Origin: Linderina pennispora
Lineage: Eukaryota > Kickxellomycota > Kickxellomycetes > Kickxellales > Kickxellaceae
Reading direction: 5' to 3'
Length of the DNA: 64,000 bases
Assembly (NCBI RefSeq): GCF_002104995.1
Contig: NW_024468249.1
Span: 1,364,001 to 1,428,000 of the forward strand
Below, in pieces: positions 23,282-35,069 of this stretch (the stretch's first letter is position 1; the number at the start of each line of letters is the position of its first letter). Both the position numbers and the translations under genes were made by a program. The notes under the pieces were generated by a model, which saw only the letters and a list, made by a program, of their open reading frames with translations, was not told the origin of the DNA and searched no databases.

Positions 23282-23756
23282 ATTGAAGGAGTAAATATTG
23301 ATTTTGAATGCTGGAGGATGCCGTATTCGCAAAGGCACCTTGGCACTTTAAATATTTAAGGAAGAAGAGGAGCAAGGGATGAGTCAACCAAGTCAGTGAG
23401 AACCGCCGATGGCAGTTTGCACGTAAAACTCCAAATGTAAACATATCGCTTGAGATTGTCCAAAGTATTTGCCATGCAAAAGCCATGCAGGCAGGAAAAT
23501 AACACATCCATTTAATACGTCAGACAACGCGTCCAGGGCTATTGTAAGGATGGTAGACAATACACTACATATTTCATAATATACTCTTCCAGTGTCAACA
23601 CAAGCACGACGCAATTGCTAAATGTTGGAAATGACATTGATTCTCAAGAATACCAAACACAAACGCCCCTATGAGAGTGGCGGCCACTCCGTATAGTCGT
23701 CACAAGAGTATGCTAATCCTGAGCCCATGTGTCTCCACCTCTGTGCCCCTTGACTG
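23282..23756. other. Intergenic region upstream of acyltransferase copy B
   Basis: About 475 bp between the copy B start and the stop of the next minus-strand gene. It is AT-richer than the genes; the frames at 23181-23507 and 23393-23614 look non-coding. Only the copy B promoter is expected here. Confidence 0.5.
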
Positions 23757-24457
23757 TCATTCAGAAAAACCACTGGCGCCACTGATATACCTATGCTGCT
23801 TGAGCATGTTCACCAGCAGCCTGGACATTTTGTATGTTACGCTTGCGTCGGTGGGTGTGCTGCTGGAAACCCTGTACAGCTCGGCATTTGGTGCAAATCC
23901 AACCAACACGAGGATAAACGAGTTCACCATGGGATATACCGTTTGAACTCTTACTTCGTATGAACCACCATTATCGCATACCTCGCTCGTGTCGCGTATC
24001 TCAATAGTAATCTGTGATATGTAGCTGCCGCTATTCTGAGTCAGCAGCGCCATCTTGTCGGCAAACACGGGAACGACCAAGAAAGTGCACAGTCGGAATG
24101 CAGATTGTTAGATGAGAAACAAATTCTCCATAGCCAACTTTCAGTACGCGCTGCAGGTCGTGTATCTTTGAAATGTAGCCAGCTCCTGATGCACGTGTAG
24201 GATGGGAGTGCATTGGTGAAAGATGGCAATCTAAATAAGCATCTGCGTATTCCAAGCGCAGAGCCCCAGTGAGCCAATTTCTACAGATACAGTCCTTCAC
24301 CGCATGCCATAGGGGGCGGTCTTGGTATTGCCACGGGAACAGCTGGGAGTTGCCGATATTCACATATGTGAGGATGGAGGTAAAAGACTACCTCAGGGAG
24401 TCGTCCGTTTTCGGGGCTGGTTTGATGCAATATTGTGTTGAAAGGTGGGCGCAACAT
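23757..24457 (-). CDS. Unrecognised protein with its own TATA promoter
   Basis: I do not recognise a family. From the ATG at 24455-24457 the frame reads MLRPPFNTILHQTSPENG. After one extra T near 24380 it continues TSILTYVNIGNSQLFPWQYQ, then WHAVKDCICRNWLTGALRLE. After one extra G near 24083 it continues FADKMALLTQNSGSYISQI, ending YISGASGFSE. About 232 residues; a hydrophobic patch (FILVLVGF) lies near the C-terminus and no clear signal peptide is seen. A TATA box sits 64 bp upstream of the ATG, and the two corrections restore a continuous frame, so this is probably a real, lineage-restricted gene. It sits between the acyltransferase pair and the pseudouridine gene, all on the minus strand. 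Confidence 0.55.
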
Positions 24458-24520
24458 TATAAACGAGAAACTTTCTGCTTGATCTGGGAGCTGACGGAGG
24501 GGTGCAGAACTGGCAGTGCC

Positions 24521-24528
24521 TTTTTATA
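24521..24528 (-). promoter_or_regulatory. TATA box of the 23757-24457 gene
   Basis: TATAAAAA on the minus strand, 64 bp upstream of the proposed ATG at 24457. Spacing is nearly the same as for acyltransferase copy A. Confidence 0.65.
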
Positions 24529-24642
24529 CTCGAGGCTGACGCCAAAGCTCTAGCCTGCCTTTGATGGGTCCTATTGTTGACTACAGCAGCATACCCACAT
24601 GCATCACAGCCACGCACCAGTGTACGATATATTCATATCTGC

Positions 24643-26891
24643 CTAATCCTCCTCAAGCAATGCAGGCACCAGCTTCTCGCTGATAGCATTTGCTGATTCC
24701 AGCGACAGGATAGATGCCTTCTGTGCGCGATTCACAATCCGATCCTAGGACCTCCGGGATCAATCTCCACGCAGCCTCTCGGCGCCAATCGTGACCGGCA
24801 AGTTATAGAGCGAAGGCCAAAACGGCTCCCACCAGACTATCGCCGGCGCCGTTGCTGTTTATGACCAGGCTGGGCTTCAGAGGACGGATATGGCGAAGCA
24901 GCGGCTTTGCGGGGTCAGCCGGTGATGGGCTGACGAGCATGACGCCCTTCTCTCCCAGCTTGACAATTTGAATGGGGAACAGCGGGAACAGCGTCAGCGC
25001 ATGGCCGATATCTTCGGCCTTCAGCGAATACAGGGTATCAGCGTACCCTTGGACGGTTTGTGCCAGTGGGGCGGTTTCCACCAGCGTCCAACTCCAGCGC
25101 TACTGTAGCCATACGCGCTAACTCCAGGCTATTGGGTGTGATGATGTGCACGCGGCTGGCAATATCGCTGATCGTCCCAGACCGCTTAATGAACGACAAG
25201 GCATTTAGAAGTGCCGAGCACTTGGGCACCGAGGTGGGCTTCGAACACGACGCAGCTCTTGTACAGATACGACCAAACGATCGAGTTTGAAGATGGCCAG
25301 CACCGAGATATTGCCGTCAAGGGCGAACAACACCAGGTGCCAGCTTGCGGAACGCCTCTTCAATCTGGTGTGCAGATACCATGCCGTTAATATCCATGTC
25401 GGCAACAGCCGCTAGAAGATCGCCATCGGGTTTGTGGATGGCGTTGTAGACGGCGGTACGCGCCTGATTGCCCGGGTACTGCAGAAAGGCCGTATCCATG
25501 CCGATGTCGTCGAGGGCTGCCTTGATGGTTGCTGCCGTACGTGTCGTGGCCAATAGCTGAGATCAAGACGGTGTCGGCGCCCAGGTAGTGCGCGGCACGT
25601 GCCATGTTCTGGCCAACACCGCCAACGCTAGGTATGCACAGCTCCCGGGTAGGACGACGAGGAAATGGGCGTATCCTTTAGGCTAGTGTCGATCCGCGAC
25701 ATAACGTCGATGGCAGACCCGCCAACCACCACCAGGGGCCGCCTGCCGTGCGTTCCAGAGTACTTCGGACCGCCTCGCTGCTGTCGAGTAGCTGCGCCGG
25801 CTACCAAGCCTTCCCTACACATGTCGATGCCACTTAATACCCATGCTCGTCTTATTAATCGTCGGTGTAGCCGACAGCTATAAAGGACTTGTCAGACAAA
25901 TTTGCTACTCACCGGCATCATAGGTAGCCAGCGACTTTGCGATTTGGCTGCCGACGCGGGCGTTATTCTTGACCAGCGCAATGTTCGCCGTTAGTGAGGC
26001 ACCAGCAGTCAGCTCGACCACGCGCTTAAGCAGGAATGGGGTGCTCTCCTTGCCCTTTACGCCCTGCTCCTCGGCCTCGCCTACGGCCCGCTCGATCGCC
26101 CGCTCGATTTCGGCACTCTGCTCAGCAAAGGCCTCGGGAATGGGCACGGCAATGACCTGGCCTGTGCTCAGACCCAGCTCCAACGCCGTCTTCGTCATCC
26201 TGGCGACCTCCTCAGGCGTCTGCATGTTCCACGGCGCACGCAGGCCGCTGCGCGGACTGAAGAACGCCGGGAATTCGTCGCTCTCGCCGTAGGCCACCAC
26301 CGGCACGCCTTGGGTCTCCAGAAACTCCAGCGTCTTGGGCAGATCCAGGATAGACTTGGCGCCTGCACACACCACAGTGACCGGTGTCTTGCCGAGCTCC
26401 GTCAGATCGGCGCTGATATCCATTGTGGATTCGGCGCCCCGATGCACGCCGCCGATTCCGCCGGTGGCAAAGATCGGGATCCCAGCCATGTGGGCTGCTA
26501 TCATGGTCGCCGACACTGTGGTTGCACCGAGCACCTTCTGGCTCAGCACGGCTGCCATATCACGCCGCGATGTCTTCACAGCCGATTTGCCGCTCTTGCC
26601 GAGGCGCTCGAGCTCGTCGTTGGTCAGCCCCACGTGGATCTTGCCGTCGATCAGGGCGATAGTGGCGGGAACCGAGCCGTACTCGGAGACAATCCTCTCG
26701 ACCTGCTGCGCGGTGGTGACGTTCTGCGGGTACGGCATACCATGGCTGATAATGGTTGACTCGAGCGCAACCACAGGCTCGTTGTTCTTGAGCGCCTCGC
26801 TGACCCGTGGCGAGAGCCGGATATAGCTCGTGAGCTGTCGCGTGTGCAGTCGACGAATCGACGCTTTGGCAATTCCAGTCAGTGCGCTCAT
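24643..26891 (-). CDS. Bifunctional pseudouridine-5'-phosphate glycosidase and pseudouridine kinase
   Basis: The first exon (26891-25913) is an intact PsuG domain: PVVALESTIISHGMPYPQN, TSRRDMAAVL, GATTVSATMIAAH, FATGGIGGVHRGAE, AGAKSILDLPKTLEFLETQG and the VKNNARVGSQIA tail. A GTGAGT donor follows, and a 112-nt intron (25801-25912) ends in TAG. The reading frame then continues into a PfkB-family kinase: RRPLVVVGGSAIDVMSR, GADTVLISAIGHD, HIITPNSLELARMA, and the ATP/anion-hole motif NSNGAGDS. The corrected C-terminus is ESANAISEKLVPALLEED with the stop at 24643-24645. The kinase makes pseudouridine 5'-phosphate and the glycosidase splits it into uracil and ribose 5-phosphate, so the fusion would do the whole salvage pathway. 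The kinase half has several single-base breaks. The N-terminus (SIRRLHTRQLTSYI) could target mitochondria. Confidence 0.93.
25801..25912 (-). other. Intron joining the glycosidase and kinase halves
   Basis: GTGAGT donor right after codon DAG and a GGTAG acceptor; splicing preserves phase 1 and makes a single glycosidase-kinase protein. Without splicing the glycosidase frame ends at 25905. Confidence 0.8.
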
Positions 26892-26964
26892 AGTAGAGGG
26901 GTAGATGTGTAGGCTAGAAGCGGAGCGTTGTAGAGGAGAAAGGGGTGCCTGCTGAAGCCGCTGG

Positions 26965-26972
26965 CTTTTATA
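26965..26972 (-). promoter_or_regulatory. TATA box of the pseudouridine gene
   Basis: TATAAAAG on the minus strand, 74 bp before the ATG at 26891. The 313-bp space to the divergent MUG gene also holds a 14-A run at 27047-27060 and a minisatellite. Confidence 0.7.
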
Positions 26973-27126
26973 GCCTCGCCGCCATGGCTGGCTGATTCGA
27001 ATGTGGATCCTGCCTCGAGTGGCGGCGCCCCTAGTCCGTGGACAGCAAAAAAAAAAAAAAGGAGGCTATCGTTCAATCGCGTGTGAAATGAATAGCAGCT
27101 GGCGATCCACTCCACTGACCTCCAAA

Positions 27127-27196
27127 CACCATCCATCAAACACCATCCATCAAACACCATCCATTAAACACCATCCATTAAACACCATCCATTAAG
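27127..27196 (+). repeat. 14-bp minisatellite, five units, in the MUG leader
   Basis: Five head-to-tail copies of CACCATCCATYAA plus A/G, with Y = C in units 1-2 and T in units 3-5. The array ends 8 bp before the ATG of the DNA glycosylase gene, so it lies in its 5' untranslated region or core promoter. Confidence 0.95.
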
Positions 27197-27204
27197 CACA
27201 ACCC

Positions 27205-27981
27205 ATGCCCCCTGTAACGAGAGCCCGCGCCAGAAAGAGTCACCAGCCACCAGCCAGGAAGCAGACGGAGAAGAAGCAGACGAAGAAGCAGCACCGGCTC
27301 ACTGCCGACGAGCAGGAGATGGCCGCCTTTGCGCCAGTCCCCGAGACGATCCGGCCGGGCTTGGACATTCTGTTTGTGGGCATCAACCCAGGGTACACCA
27401 GCGGATACAAGCAGCTGCACTTTGGCAACCCACAGAACTACTTCTGGAAGGGACTGTTCGAGTCTGATCTGATTCCGGAGCCCATCCCACCGGAGCAGGG
27501 CCATCTGCTGCACGAGAAGTGGAACATGTCCATCGTCAACCTGGTCCAGCGCACCACGCGCTCGACCAGCGACCTGAGCGCCAGGGAGATGCGCGAGGCA
27601 GTGCCCGAGCTGTGCCGCAAGATCACTGCGAATCCGCCCAAGATCGTGTGCTTTGTCGGCAAGGGCATTTACCAGGTCTTTGCGAATGCAAAGCAATTCG
27701 AGCTGGGGCTGCAGCGCGAGGTCTACGAATTCGACAGCAGCGCGACAGCCAGCTGTCCGCCGCTGCAGCCAGGCAAGCTGGAGCAGGGCAAGTTCGCGTA
27801 CCTGTTCGCCATGCCGTCGACCAGCGGACGCACGGCGGCGTACCAGAACGCGGAGAAGCTGCTGTTCTTCAGGCAGCTCAAGTACATCCGCGACTGTGCC
27901 GGCAGCGGCATCGAGCCGGACCCAGAGCACCTGCAAGACATTGGCCCGCGCACACGATCCAGATATTTTGTGGCCCGTTAG
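27205..27981 (+). CDS. G/U(T) mismatch-specific DNA glycosylase, MUG/TDG family
   Basis: An intact 258-residue protein that starts MPPVTRARARKSHQPPARKQ, a lysine/arginine-rich tail suited to DNA binding or nuclear import. The catalytic motif GINPGYTSG (residues about 60-68) is the MUG/TDG active site. Its Asn activates the water that removes uracil or thymine from G mismatches. LHFGNPQNYFWKGLFES, VNLVQRTTRSTSDLS, KIVCFVGKGIYQVF and the MPSTSGRTAAY loop complete the fold. It acts in base excision repair. The gene is divergent from the pseudouridine gene and convergent with TEF1, whose stop lies 86 bp away. No frame breaks. Confidence 0.95.
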   Translation: MPPVTRARARKSHQPPARKQTEKKQTKKQHRLTADEQEMAAFAPVPETIRPGLDILFVGINPGYTSGYKQLHFGNPQNYFWKGLFESDLIPEPIPPEQGHLLHEKWNMSIVNLVQRTTRSTSDLSAREMREAVPELCRKITANPPKIVCFVGKGIYQVFANAKQFELGLQREVYEFDSSATASCPPLQPGKLEQGKFAYLFAMPSTSGRTAAYQNAEKLLFFRQLKYIRDCAGSGIEPDPEHLQDIGPRTRSRYFVAR

Positions 27982-28067
27982 AGGCAATCTAATTTCTTTG
28001 AAGACAAAAAAACGACAACTCTACGCGAGCGCGGAAGAAAACCGATGGTCAGCAGTCAGGAAGCTAT

Positions 28068-29451
<1,384 letters not shown>

Positions 29452-29608
29452 CTACGCAGAGGACGTGCAGGCGTGTTAGACCAGTGTTGCGGATGCGCGG
29501 GGATAGATGTGGTTGAAATGGATGCGCCTGGGAAATAATACTCGATGGATTCGCCATCGAGCAAAATATCCAGCCAAGCGTATCTGCGGGTGCGAGCCAA
29601 GTCCTTAC
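29452..29608 (-). other. Leader (5' UTR) intron of TEF1
   Basis: On the minus strand, CAACAACAG is followed by the donor GTAAGGAC. A TAG acceptor ends 6 nt before the ATG (ATCACC then ATG), giving a 157-nt intron. It contains GATATTTTGC at 29561-29570 and ATCCATC at 29544-29550, blocks shared with the leader introns of ribosomal protein genes in this window. Confidence 0.75.
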
Positions 29609-29686
29609 CTGTTGTTGTCTTTTTACGAGATTTTAGAAAGCAGCAAATGCAGAGAAAGAACCAGCCCGGTCTGGAGGCCTGCCGCG

Positions 29687-29694
29687 CTTTTATA
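29687..29694 (-). promoter_or_regulatory. TATA box of TEF1
   Basis: TATAAAAG on the minus strand, 79 bp upstream of the leader-intron donor. This places transcription start near 29660 and gives a first exon of about 50 nt. Confidence 0.7.
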
Positions 29695-30036
29695 CCAGCG
29701 GCCCACGAAAAAATTTTTCATGACGGCTCGAGATCAGTTGTTGGGGAGCTGCTGCCAGTCCATTTTCCATTCTATAGTTCCTTGCGCCCCTTCCCCAAAA
29801 AAATTTTGCTGTTGCCTAACCCGGCTCGGCGACGCAGCATCAACACCCGTATATCACTCTGGCCGCTGGCTCGCACCGCTCTCTGCAGCTGCCCGCGTGA
29901 GCAGCTGCGGTTTTGCGGTTGGCGGCCGGCTGCCGTCGCTCGCTGGAGACAATTAGTGGCATTATTATTACTGAAAAATGGAAACGTTGGTCGTATCATT
30001 CTGCTGTGTACTATCCTTCCCCTCCCCCGGTGTCGC

Positions 30037-30329
30037 TCAGAAGTAGATGGAGCCAGCGGATTGCGGGCCGGCCACGATCATGCCTGAGGGGCCCCGGATG
30101 ATGGCGCCGCTGGTCGATGCCCCCTGAATGACGCCATGCCCAAGCCCGGTGAACATTATCCCGCCCGGGTTGCCATACATGTACATGCCCCCGTACATGC
30201 CCGTACATGCCCCCCGTACATGCCCACTCCCATGCCAGCACCAAGCCATTGGGCGTCCACGGGCACCATGAGAGCCGCTGCAGCAGCGAGGGCAAGTGCG
30301 AAGAGCGACGGCGATCTTGAAGGTTGCAT
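30037..30329 (-). CDS. Small Gly/Met-rich secreted protein
   Basis: Begins MQPSRSPSLFALALAAAAAL with a typical signal peptide, likely cut after VPVDA, then QWLGAGMGVGMYGG. A short MYGG-repeat segment follows. After correction of one or two bases in the repeat (30190-30225) the frame continues MYMYGNPGGIMFTGLGHGV and GASTSGAIIRGPSGMIV, ending AGSIYF. About 97 residues. No known family; the Gly/Met/Tyr composition suggests a cell-wall or extracellular structural peptide, but that is a guess. It lies in the space between TEF1 and LHS1 and is divergent from LHS1. Confidence 0.6.
30174..30225 (-). repeat. Short tandem repeat coding MYGG units
   Basis: Imperfect 9-12 bp units of the type GGCATGTACGGG occur four to five times in the secreted-protein gene. 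Unit lengths differ by one base in places, which shifts the frame; repeats of this kind are prone to slippage and to assembly error. Confidence 0.75.
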
Positions 30330-30954
30330 GAGAAGAGTGTGTGCGATTGTGGTGCGAAGAATTGATTTGCCTGCTGGAACCATGCATGAACTCGCCTTGT
30401 CTCGGGAGGGGGTTTAAAAGGCCACCACTTCCTCACCCAGACCGGCGGTGTCGCTGCAGAGCCAGCGTATGTGCCTGGCTGGCTGTACTGCCCCCAGTGC
30501 AAAAATACAATGGCCCGCCAATGCCAGACAATAACCGCCAAAACCTGTGCGGTTATTGCTTGACCAAGCGTCCCACGGCCTGCCATGTGAAAACCGGTTT
30601 GACTGCGCAAAGGGGAAGGAGGACGGCCTGAGCTGCTGCTGCTTGTGTAGAACCAGGCAGCGCGCACAGCCCCGCCCCTCGCTCAGTGACGACACAGCAG
30701 CCAGATCTGGGTAGGCTTTGCGATCAATCAGGAAATCGCCACGTGATCGGTTTGCCACACATCCCAGCCCTATGCGTTGTCTTGCCACGACAGGCTAGCG
30801 GCTGCTAAAGCCGTGGTTCATCGCCAGGGACTGGCCGAACACCCGCAAAATAAAGCCCAGCAGCTGCGTATATGCTACCCCTCCTATTTTACCTTTCTTT
30901 TTGTGTTTCAATTCCTATCATCACTGCAAAACAGAAATTAGAGAATTGGAAGTG
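30330..30954. other. Divergent intergenic region between the secreted protein and LHS1
   Basis: About 625 bp with no convincing gene. A CACGTG E-box followed by ATC lies at 30740-30745, 210 bp before the LHS1 ATG. The region presumably drives both flanking genes. Confidence 0.55.
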
Positions 30955-33645
30955 ATGAGCCGAGCAACTTTACCTGTGAAGCGCCTATGCATACTGCTGC
31001 TGGCCTTGCTCGCCTCACTGGCAACAACCGTGCACGCCGCAGTGCTGGGCATTGATTTTGGAGCCGAGTGGTTTACGATCGCGATTGGCCAACCCGGGAC
31101 GGCCCCTGGATCTGGTGCTGAACCGCGACGCCAAGCGCAAAACCGCATCGGTGGTCACAGTCAACGGTCTGGAGCGGACATTTGGTGCCGACGCAATTTC
31201 CATTTCGTCACGGTTCCCCGAGAACTCGTTCTTCGCAGTGCGCAACCTCCTGGGCCTTCCGTACGATTCCGAGGATGCTGCCGAGTACCGCAAGCAGTTT
31301 TCCAACAAGATGGTAAAAGAACCCGAGCAGGGCACGGTAGCGTTCCAGTATGGCGCTCTGGCGAACGAGACCCTGACGGTCCAGGACATCGTGGCCATGC
31401 AGCTGCAGCACGCTAAGCAGCTGGTCAAGGAGAGCGAGGGCATTGAGGTCAAGGATGTTGTGCTCACTATCCCGTCGTTCTTCACGCAATCACAGCGCCT
31501 GGCGATGCTGGATGCTGCAAATATCGCCGGCTTCCGCGTTCTAGCCATGGTCAACGACGGCAGCGCTGTGGCACTCAACTACGGCATGAACCGCGAGTTC
31601 CAGAAGGCCGAGAAGCATGTGTTCTACGACATGGGGGCTGGCAAGACTGTGGCAACCGTCGCTGGCTTCCACGTGCGTGCCTCGTCAAAGCTCACCAAGG
31701 CGTCGAAGAAGTCAACCATCGTCAATGTCAGCGCCCACGCCTCGGACACCAGCCTCGGCGGCCAGCAACTTGACTTTATTCTGCGCGACCTGCTTGCCCA
31801 AAAGTTTGCAAAGAGTCATCCCGGAAACCTCTGACATTACCCAGAGTGCCCGCGCCATGAACCGCCTGCTGAAGGAGGCAAAGCGCGTCAAGGCTATCCT
31901 CAGCGCTAACGTCGAGACCGATGCCTCCATCGAGGGCGTCCACCAGGGGATTGACTTTACAACCAAGGATCACCCGCGCCGATCCTGGAGAGCGCCTCCA
32001 AGCACCTGGTCTCGCGCATCCGTGGCCCGATTGATGAGGCCCTCAAGGCTGCCAACACGACGCTGGACCAGATCGACTCGATCGTGCTTGTCGGCGGCGG
32101 CACCCGTGTGCCCTTCGTGCAGCAGGCCCTGGCCGATGCCTTTGGCGCCGACAAGCTGTCCAAGAACGTCAATGCTGAAGAGGCCAGCGTCATGGGTGCT
32201 GTGTTCAAGGCTGCCACACTCAGCAGCCAGTTCCGCGTGCGCGATGTGCGTCTGCGCGATGCCATGCCATTCGCTGTGCGCTCGACACATGCGACCGAGC
32301 AAAAGACGATGCTAGGCAGTACCAAGTATGACACCGCATACCTGTATCCGGACTACGCTGCCATCGGGGCTCGCCGCCTGATTCCGCGAGTCGCGTGCGT
32401 CCGACATGGAAATTGCATTCGAATCCAAGGTGTCGGGGGCGGCCTGACGACTCGTGGTCAAAGCTCGCCACAGCTACTGTCTCGGGCGTCGCCGGTGCTA
32501 AGGGTAAGCTCAAGGGAAAGAGCCCTGTGAACGAGGTCCCCGAGGTCAAAATCACAGTGCAGGCCAACGAGTTTGGCGTGTTCGAGGTCTCCAAGGCCGA
32601 GGCTCTGTTCAATGTCACCAACCCGAAGCATGCCGAGTATGTCGCTGACCTGGAGCTTTGGACCCAGGAGTCTGCATCCATTGAGGCTGAGGCTTCGTCG
32701 GCGTCGGAGGCCGAGAAGACCGCTACTGAGGACTGGGCTCGAGTCTGACTCCACTGCTACCAAGCCCAAATCTAAGCCCAAAGACCAAGACCAAGCTGCG
32801 CGCCAAGCCCACTGCCCAGCCAGAACACATTCTTGAAGTGGTGCCTCTGGAGCTTTCTGTCGACTACCACGGCATCCGGAAACTCTCCAACTCGTCTCTC
32901 AAGTCCTCGCGCGCGTTGCTCAGGCGCATGGATGATAGCGACTCTGCCCGCATTGCCCACCACAGAGCCACCAACGAGCTTGAATCCCTTATCTACCATC
33001 TGCGTGACACCATCGAAGAAGACGATGTCGCCAGCGTCACCACCGAGGCCCAGCGTGAGGCGCTGCTGACTGCCGTACAGGATGCGTCCGAGTGGCTCGA
33101 GGACTACGCCGAGAAGGCATCTGTGAACGAGATCCAGAAGCATTTGAGTGCTTTGGCTGATCTCGAGCAGCCGATCTTGCTCCGTCTTGCCCAGAACAAG
33201 AAGCGCCCTGAGCACATCAGTGCCCTTGCGTGCCATCATCACACAGGCCGAGAACCTGACCACTGTCTACCGCAACGAGTACACGGCGCAGGAACTCGAG
33301 CCTGTGGCTGATCTGCTGGAGGACCTGGAGGACACTTTGGATTCCACTGCCTCGTGGCTCGATCAGATGGTGGCCAAGCAGGAGGCCCTCCATGCTCACG
33401 AAGATCCGGTGCTGACCACCGATGCCATGGATGCCAAGGCGCTGGCCATTGAGCGCAGCTTGGCCCGACTGATCGCCAAGAAGGTCAAGAAGATCAAGGT
33501 CGAGACGACTGTCGACGAGGATGGAGAGGAGGCAAAGGCTAATGCCGAGGAGCAGACAGAGCCTGCCGCACAAGATGCAGGCGCTGCTGAGGAGCCTGTC
33601 CAGGCCGATGACAACGATCAGCAGAACCAGCACGACGAACTCTAA
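30955..33645 (+). CDS. LHS1: ER-lumenal Hsp110/Hsp70-like chaperone (Lhs1/HYOU1)
   Basis: Nucleotide exchange factor and holdase for BiP in the endoplasmic reticulum. The start MSRATLPVKRLCILLLALLA is a signal peptide cut near VHA/A, followed at once by the Hsp70 phosphate loop VLGIDFGAEWFTIAIG. The ATPase domain continues LLGLPYDSEDAAEY, VVLTIPSFFTQSQR, GSAVALNYGM, VFYDMGAGKT, DTSLGGQQLDF and IVLVGGGTRVPFVQ. The substrate-binding and extended helical domains follow. The protein ends exactly QHDEL, the ER retention signal. About 890 residues after correction of breaks near 31105, 31825, 31975, 32395, 32455, 32745, 32790 and 33235. A correct start and terminal HDEL across eight breaks argue for sequence error, not decay. 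An acidic Gln/Glu-rich tail precedes HDEL. Confidence 0.94.
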
Positions 33646-33737
33646 AGTGCCCTCTCCCCTCTTTTATCCGATACACCTGTTCGTACCCATTTATAAAATC
33701 TCATTTGAAACACTTAGCCATTCTCGTGGTAGAAACC

Positions 33738-34397
33738 TCACGCCGATCCCGCAGCTCGCCTCGTCTTTTCTCTCCTCTTCCACGCTAACAGCTCGGGATC
33801 GGGCGTCAGCAGCGCAATCTGCACCGGCACACCCGCAAACAGCGACTGCTGCTGCGTCGGCAGCACACACAGCTTCCACTGGTCCGCCGCCGATCGGAAC
33901 TCGCCATCCTCCTGCTCCACCTCGCACTCCGCCACCTCGGTAGGCTTGTTTCCAAGCCTCACATCCAATTCCACAACACACCATTCGCCATTCCGATCGT
34001 CCCAGTCGCGCGGCGGGTCTGCAGTATTGAAGTGCAGCCGGATGATATGCGAAAACAGGCAGTACACCAGGAACCACACAACCTGGATTGCGGCAAACAC
34101 CGAGGTCGATGACCACACGGGCGATGAAAACAGCAGCTTCGGGTATGTCGTCACCGCCAGCATGCCGAGCCGGATGTCTACGTTTGCTGACGCCAGAGAG
34201 AGTATTACAAATGCCAGCAGACAGAGCACTGACGCGAACAGTGTCGCTTTGAGGAGAAACAGTGCGTCGTTGAGTGTCTCGTAGTGCACGCGTGTGGCCA
34301 GCACTCCGCCGTCGGGTGTCAGAAGCGTCGCTGTTGGCTTTGACAGCGCTTTGCATGATGTCTGGACGGTGTCGCGAGATCCTTCGGATGAGCACAT
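33738..34397 (-). CDS. Membrane protein with two predicted transmembrane segments, function unknown
   Basis: A 219-residue intact frame from the ATG at 34395-34397. The N-terminal 45 residues are polar (MCSSEGSRDTVQTSCKALSK). A first hydrophobic stretch is LFASVLCLLAFVILSLA and a second VFAAIQVVWFLVYCLF. The C-terminal half is soluble-looking and charged (DPPRDWDDRNGEWCVVELDV, then AECEVEQEDGEFRSAADQWK), ending KTRRAAGSA. I do not recognise a family. The hairpin of two membrane segments with both ends on the same side resembles small ER or nuclear-envelope regulators, but no signature confirms it. Convergent with LHS1, stop to stop 93 bp. Confidence 0.72.
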   Translation of the reverse strand: MCSSEGSRDTVQTSCKALSKPTATLLTPDGGVLATRVHYETLNDALFLLKATLFASVLCLLAFVILSLASANVDIRLGMLAVTTYPKLLFSSPVWSSTSVFAAIQVVWFLVYCLFSHIIRLHFNTADPPRDWDDRNGEWCVVELDVRLGNKPTEVAECEVEQEDGEFRSAADQWKLCVLPTQQQSLFAGVPVQIALLTPDPELLAWKRREKTRRAAGSA

Positions 34398-35069
34398 ATT
34401 TTGATACTAATAAATGTACATTGAGAGAGCTGAAAGGGAGGCGGCTAAAGGCGCGCAATGCCGCTGAACAAGCTGTCAATTCCCTATAGAATGCAGTTTG
34501 TGGACGGGCCCTCAGCCATCCTGTTATATTCGGCTCTACTGCCACACATGTTCGTATCCGCTTACTGCCCAGGCCTCCTTTCCCTGCTTTTAGGCGCTGG
34601 CCCAGGAGTTGCTCTCAATACCGCGCATGCGAGTTCAGCTTTTTGACAGGCCCGCATTCTGGCGACTCGGCCCCTTTTTTTCGGCGGGACCGTTTGCAAT
34701 AAGCAGCATCCAAAATTGGCTGGCTGGGAACAAAATCGATGGTCCACGCCATTTCGGCCCCCGCAACAGTGGTATAGTCTAGAAATTAAATGCAGCCCAC
34801 TCACGCGTGAAAAACCACACCTCACTCCAAAATAAAGCGTGCTGCAAAGGAGCGGCCAGCTCGGCCAAGACACTACACCCTTCCCCTCCCTCTTCCTTGC
34901 CCTCCGCTCTTTTTTTTATCGTATTTAGACAAACCGCCCTGCTATTAATTTACACTCCTCCCTCTCTATCACTGTTTCACTGGCAAACGAGACGACTCTT
35001 TTCGCGCTGACGCATTTCATATAGAACCCGTCCGCATTACTGGGCATACGATAAAGAAAAAGCGATATA
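34398..35069. other. Divergent intergenic region
   Basis: About 670 bp between the two-segment membrane protein and the LMBR1-domain gene. No protein signature is seen in the short frames. Pyrimidine-rich tracts near 34870-34980 probably belong to the promoter and leader of the LMBR1 gene. Confidence 0.5.
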
